64,000 nt of DNA from Flavipsychrobacter sp. GTDB lineage: Bacteria > Bacteroidota > Bacteroidia > Chitinophagales > Chitinophagaceae. The stretch lies in the NCBI GenBank assembly GCA_016787265.1, contig JAEUVF010000006.1, forward strand, positions 1-64,000, read 5' to 3'. The notes beneath the pieces were generated by a model that worked only from the letters and a program-made list of their open reading frames with translations, was not told the DNA's origin and searched no databases. A program made the translations under genes and the position numbers. The first letter of the stretch is position 1. Every line of letters starts with the position of its first letter. This document shows positions 60,202-64,000 of the stretch, in pieces.

Positions 60202-63200
60202 ATGCCTAAACCCCTGCTGTTTGTCAGGGTACTGTTCGTCCTGCTCGGTTGTAATACTGTAGTATGGGCCCAGCACCCGGCTCCAGGTACCCAACCCGTA
60301 CTGTTTAAAAATCCATTGGCCAATCAGTTATTTGCCACGGCTCCTCCATCTGCCGCCCATTGGAAAAATTTACAGGCCAATTCCGATCAACAGAATTTTT
60401 TTCTCAGATTTCAACAAATCCCAGGACCAGCACTAAAAAAACAACTTGCTGCAAAAGGCATCGAGCTGCTGGAATACATTCCGGGAAAAGCATACCTCGC
60501 CCGGTTCCACCAGTCGGTTTCGGAAACTGACCTGAGATCCTTTGGAGTAACCGGAATTTTTATGCTGCCTGCCAGCCTCAAACAGGAAGCCGGAGATTTA
60601 CAACATGCAAATCCTGACAACAGCCAGTTAAAGCAAACCTGGCATATATGGTTTAGTGCCGGAATGGATTCAACTGCGGCTGTTCGGCAGATCAGCCTTG
60701 TGCTGGGTAAAGAGGCGCCCGCGCCTACAGAAATACGTCAATTGTACCATCGAATGCTGGAGCTTAAACTAAGCAAACCTTCATTTGAAAAACTGAAGGC
60801 CGAACCATTTGTCCTGTATGCCTTACCGGTTCCGGAACTATTTGAGCTGAACCTGATAGGGACTGAATCACATTTTGGAAACCTGCTGCATTTGGGGGCA
60901 AAAGGGCTGCCCGGTTTAACAGGCAAAGGAATAACAATGGGGATTGGTGATGGTGGCAGAATTTATCATATTGACCATAACTACTACGAAGATGGTCAGT
61001 TATATAATGGAAATACACATGCAACACATGTTGCAGGAACATTGGCTGGCAAAGGGAATATCAATCCGGCTATGCGTGGTTATGCCTATGATTCGGATCT
61101 CGAAGTTGATTATTTCAATACCATTATTTTTCAAACACCCCGACTTTACCAGGATAAACGAATGGTTATTACCAATAATTCTTATGGTGCCGGGAGTTCC
61201 TGTTTACCCTATTCCGGTCAATATTCGGGTTATTGTGGACAAGCAGATCAGCAGTTGCTTGATATGTCACATTTGATTCATGTCTTCGCGGCGGGAAATG
61301 CAAGAAATCTGCAATGTGGTGATTATCCGATCAGTTACCGGACGATCGATAATGCTTTTCAGGCGGCTAAAAATGTACTGACAGTAGGAGGGACCAATGA
61401 CAATGGTTCTGTGAATGTATATTCTAAAGGCCCAACGCTTGATGGTCGGGTTAAACCCGAAATTGTGGCTGTCAGCACCAATGTTTTCTCCACTACTACC
61501 AACAATAATTATGGCCGGCTGGATGGTACCAGTATGGCTTCTCCCCAGGTGTCCGGCGGACTGGCATTGCTGTATGAACGTTATCGCCAGTTGTTCAATG
61601 GCGAAGATCCTGATGGCGCGCTGATGAAGGCGCTTGTTTGTAATACAGCTACGGATCTGGGAACCCCGTATGTTGACTTTGCCAACGGATATGGCTGGCT
61701 GAATACCCGTAAGGCGTTGGAAACCATGAACAGGAAACAATGGTTTTCCGGAACAACAGATCACCAGCAGGAACAGGTAATGGAAATTCAGCTGGATAAG
61801 GAAGTTGCAGATTTTCGTATCATGTTATACTGGCATGATCGTCCGGCATCATTTTATGCAGCTAAAACTCTTGTTAACGATCTGGATATAACCGTTGAAT
61901 TACCTGATGGCTCAGTTTATGATCCATATATCCTTGATACCAGTGCTGCTGGCGTACTGGTTCAGGCAATCAGGGGCAAAGACCGGCTGAATAATATCGA
62001 ACAGGTTGTAATTGACCGTGCAGTTCCAGGTCGGTACAAGGTTCGGGTACGTGGTTTTGAAGTGCCGTTTGGCCCACAGGATTTTAAAATTATTTATAAT
62101 TGGGAAGAACCGGTTTTTGAATTACTACAACCTGTTGGAGGGGAACTTTACAAGCCAGCAGAACAAAGAATCATTCAATGGAATTATTCCGGAAAGGATA
62201 ACGATGCTTTCAGTTTCGCCTACTCCGCCGATAATGGAATTAATTGGATACCTATCACTAGCGGAACAAATCAACCTGGCAGAAGGTCCTGGATTGTTCC
62301 TCCGATAACCAATACCTCCGTTTTGATAAAAATTACCCATCTGCCAAGTGGGGAGGAGCGTATTTCAGCGCCATTCCGGATTTTACCCGAAATCAATTTT
62401 GCAGTTTCAGGTTCCTGTGAATCGAGCGCCCAAATTAAGTGGACAAAACCGGCAGGAATTGATTCCATGGCAGTTCTGTTGTATAACGGGACAGAAATGC
62501 AAAGACTGGGTATAACTACGGATACCAGTTATCAGGTAGAAGGATTAAAAAGCGGTAAACCGTATTGGTTTACAGTTCAACCAATTTTGAATGGATTATT
62601 TGGTGAACGTTCCATTGCGAAAAGACTGCTTACCCCACCAGGGATATGTTCGGGGGCAGGACTAAATGGGGATATCTCTGTTTCAGTTCCTTCTCCCTAT
62701 TTAGTAAGCAGAGCTCCATCGGTTAAAGATTCCCTTGATCCTCTAACAGTTGTGGTCCGAAACGAGGGGAGTCTGGCAATTTCCGATACGGTTTTCCTCA
62801 GTCTATTTAAAAATGGGATCAGGCTGGCTTCCGACACGATTCTCAGAAAATGGAATCCCGCACAGCCATTTACCTGGACAACAACTCTAAGGCCAGTCGG
62901 ATATGCCGGTGAAGCAGCAAAACTTACAATGGTAATCAGGACAGCAGGTGATAATAATGCATTAAATGATACTGCCGCCATAAATTGGCGGTACCTGAAT
63001 GCTGAGCCTTTAACCTTACCTTTTGAAGAGAATCTGGCCGCAATTAAAGATACCAGTATTCTCGCTCCCGGTTATCCAGGATTAACAGGTTTGCCAGCAT
63101 GGGATGCCAGTATTTCGGCATCCTCCCTGAAATTCGATACCCGGCAGAATCAGGGATTGTTTATTGCTAGTAAAATTGAAGGTCAAAGCCTTCAACTAAT

Positions 63201-64000
63201 TGGTAATTATAACTTTGAAAAATATTCTGTAGCTGATGATATTCGAATGTTTCTGGATATTCCTGATTTCGGGCAACTAAAAATGGACTGTTTTATCAGA
63301 GGTAACGATACAGCGTCCTGGTTGGGTGTTGCTTTATTAGATCCCATCACTCAACAACCCGCCATCGATTATCTGAACCTGAGTGAAGTATTGGCCAAAC
63401 ATGGGCAGGATTTCAGCTCGAGTTTTCAAATCCGTTTCCGGTTTATACATTCCAGTTACCAGCAGCAATTGCAGGTGCTCAGAAAACTTCGCTTTTTTAA
63501 TGCCGCCGAGGATATCAAGCTGGCCTACTTCACGTATCAAAAACAAAATGTTACGGATGGAGATTCTGTGGTTAGTTATCTCTGGGCAAGGAACAACAGG
63601 CAAACTGCCAGTGGGCTTGTGCAGTTCGGAATTGAATCACCAGATGGTAAAAAGCAATTTCAGCAGGTGGCATCGATTCCGGCAGGTGATACTGCTGTAG
63701 TGAGCTTCAGGGTTCATGTACAGGATTGGCCTGATGCAGTGGCACCTGTAAAAGCATGGATTACTATTGAGGGGGATGAAAATTCAGCAGATGACAGTTT
63801 AACTGCAACCTGGGCATATGCCCGAAAAATCGATCAGTTTCCATACCTGGAGGGTTTTGAACAGGGCAAATCGGGCTGGGGCTCAAGTTTTCTGTATGAA
63901 CATTCATCCCTATTGACAACATCCGTTGCGCCCTTCAAGGCAGCGAATGGACACGCATTCTGGGGAACACAATGGATTGCATCCATTCAGGGGATTGGTT
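60202..64000 (+). CDS. large secreted subtilisin-like (S8) protease, 3' end outside the window
   Basis: An open frame of at least 1266 codons from ATG 60202 that is still open at the right edge. A signal peptide ends near VVWA/QH. A proregion (about 25-225) leads to an S8 catalytic domain (about 235-500) with the full triad: Asp250 in GIGDGG, His276 in THATHVAGT and Ser444 in DGTSMASP; the oxyanion Asn is in TNNSYGAG. Beta-rich repeats follow from about 510 on, including an Ig/Fn3-like part with LLQPVGGELYKPAEQR near 640. The large size and beta modules suggest an exported or surface protease with a C-terminal sorting domain that lies beyond the window. Confidence 0.92.
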   Translation, partial: MPKPLLFVRVLFVLLGCNTVVWAQHPAPGTQPVLFKNPLANQLFATAPPSAAHWKNLQANSDQQNFFLRFQQIPGPALKKQLAAKGIELLEYIPGKAYLARFHQSVSETDLRSFGVTGIFMLPASLKQEAGDLQHANPDNSQLKQTWHIWFSAGMDSTAAVRQISLVLGKEAPAPTEIRQLYHRMLELKLSKPSFEKLKAEPFVLYALPVPELFELNLIGTESHFGNLLHLGAKGLPGLTGKGITMGIGDGGRIYHIDHNYYEDGQLYNGNTHATHVAGTLAGKGNINPAMRGYAYDSDLEVDYFNTIIFQTPRLYQDKRMVITNNSYGAGSSCLPYSGQYSGYCGQADQQLLDMSHLIHVFAAGNARNLQCGDYPISYRTIDNAFQAAKNVLTVGGTNDNGSVNVYSKGPTLDGRVKPEIVAVSTNVFSTTTNNNYGRLDGTSMASPQVSGGLALLYERYRQLFNGEDPDGALMKALVCNTATDLGTPYVDFANGYGWLNTRKALETMNRKQWFSGTTDHQQEQVMEIQLDKEVADFRIMLYWHDRPASFYAAKTLVNDLDITVELPDGSVYDPYILDTSAAGVLVQAIRGKDRLNNIEQVVIDRAVPGRYKVRVRGFEVPFGPQDFKIIYNWEEPVFELLQPVGGELYKPAEQRIIQWNYSGKDNDAFSFAYSADNGINWIPITSGTNQPGRRSWIVPPITNTSVLIKITHLPSGEERISAPFRILPEINFAVSGSCESSAQIKWTKPAGIDSMAVLLYNGTEMQRLGITTDTSYQVEGLKSGKPYWFTVQPILNGLFGERSIAKRLLTPPGICSGAGLNGDISVSVPSPYLVSRAPSVKDSLDPLTVVVRNEGSLAISDTVFLSLFKNGIRLASDTILRKWNPAQPFTWTTTLRPVGYAGEAAKLTMVIRTAGDNNALNDTAAINWRYLNAEPLTLPFEENLAAIKDTSILAPGYPGLTGLPAWDASISASSLKFDTRQNQGLFIASKIEGQSLQLIGNYNFEKYSVADDIRMFLDIPDFGQLKMDCFIRGNDTASWLGVALLDPITQQPAIDYLNLSEVLAKHGQDFSSSFQIRFRFIHSSYQQQLQVLRKLRFFNAAEDIKLAYFTYQKQNVTDGDSVVSYLWARNNRQTASGLVQFGIESPDGKKQFQQVASIPAGDTAVVSFRVHVQDWPDAVAPVKAWITIEGDENSADDSLTATWAYARKIDQFPYLEGFEQGKSGWGSSFLYEHSSLLTTSVAPFKAANGHAFWGTQWIASIQGIG

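Noticed and set aside
61267..61764. Antisense open frame of 165 codons inside the S8 protease gene
   Set aside because: It covers the catalytic Ser region of the protease on the other strand and is a shadow.
1..64000. CRISPR array, integrase, transposase or phage genes
   Set aside because: No regularly spaced direct repeats of CRISPR length, no cas gene and no recombinase or phage structural gene were found.

Overview
The window looks like chromosomal DNA of a member of the Bacteroidota, most likely a Chitinophagaceae-like soil or freshwater bacterium (inference from gene content; no 16S gene is present). The evidence is a SusC/SusD pair, a second TonB-dependent receptor with a carboxypeptidase-like N-terminal domain, Bacteroidota-type promoter boxes (TAnnTTTG, once with TTTG 20 nt upstream), a histidine degradation operon ending in formimidoylglutamase, and many secreted lipoproteins. 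There are 45 protein genes (one running off the right edge), one tRNA and one decayed gene fragment. No rRNA, CRISPR array, intact insertion sequence or prophage was seen.

Layout. 1-2.8 kb: ychF and a fused SpmA/SpmB-type membrane protein, separated by short repeats. 2.8-11.3 kb: a nutrient-uptake locus on the minus strand, deoR2 - metallophosphoesterase/beta-propeller - susC - susD, followed past a terminator by a second, closely similar deoR1. A set of TGCA-like motifs spaced by multiples of about 10.5 bp precedes deoR2. 11.5-20.6 kb: envelope genes. NhaA, an OstA/LptA-like protein, an MlaD-like MCE protein and a cell-wall amidase form a tight minus-strand operon, with lptD divergent from a well-formed promoter, then plsC and ung. 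20.6-30.5 kb: a secreted carbohydrate/ester group (DUF937-like protein, Tat-exported Gfo/Idh/MocA oxidoreductase, PmoA-like protein, alkaline phosphatase family protein, sugar dehydrogenase-like protein with cytochrome c, beta-propeller glycosidase, an SGNH/alpha-beta/SGNH triple esterase, a CAP protein).

32.4-41.3 kb: tRNA-Arg and a seven-gene histidine utilisation operon, marR - hutH - hutU - Mur-ligase-like - hutI - cation/proton antiporter - hutG. The promoter box is followed directly by a 14-bp palindrome, and translational overlaps join marR to hutH and hutU to the Mur-ligase-like gene. The Mur-ligase-like gene and the antiporter inside a hut operon are the most unusual arrangement in the window.

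41.2-48.2 kb: a patatin/outer-membrane-barrel protein, an ABC-F ATPase, a TonB-dependent receptor, and a start-less remnant of an AI-2E family transporter. 48.3-55.5 kb: an RND efflux operon (tetR-tolC-mfp-rnd) divergent from a second tetR, with GTCGAA-type sites between them. 55.5-57.4 kb: two tandem related secreted proteins of unknown function. 57.5-64 kb: thrS and infC, not followed by rpmI-rplT as is usual, and then a very large secreted subtilisin-like protease that continues past the window.
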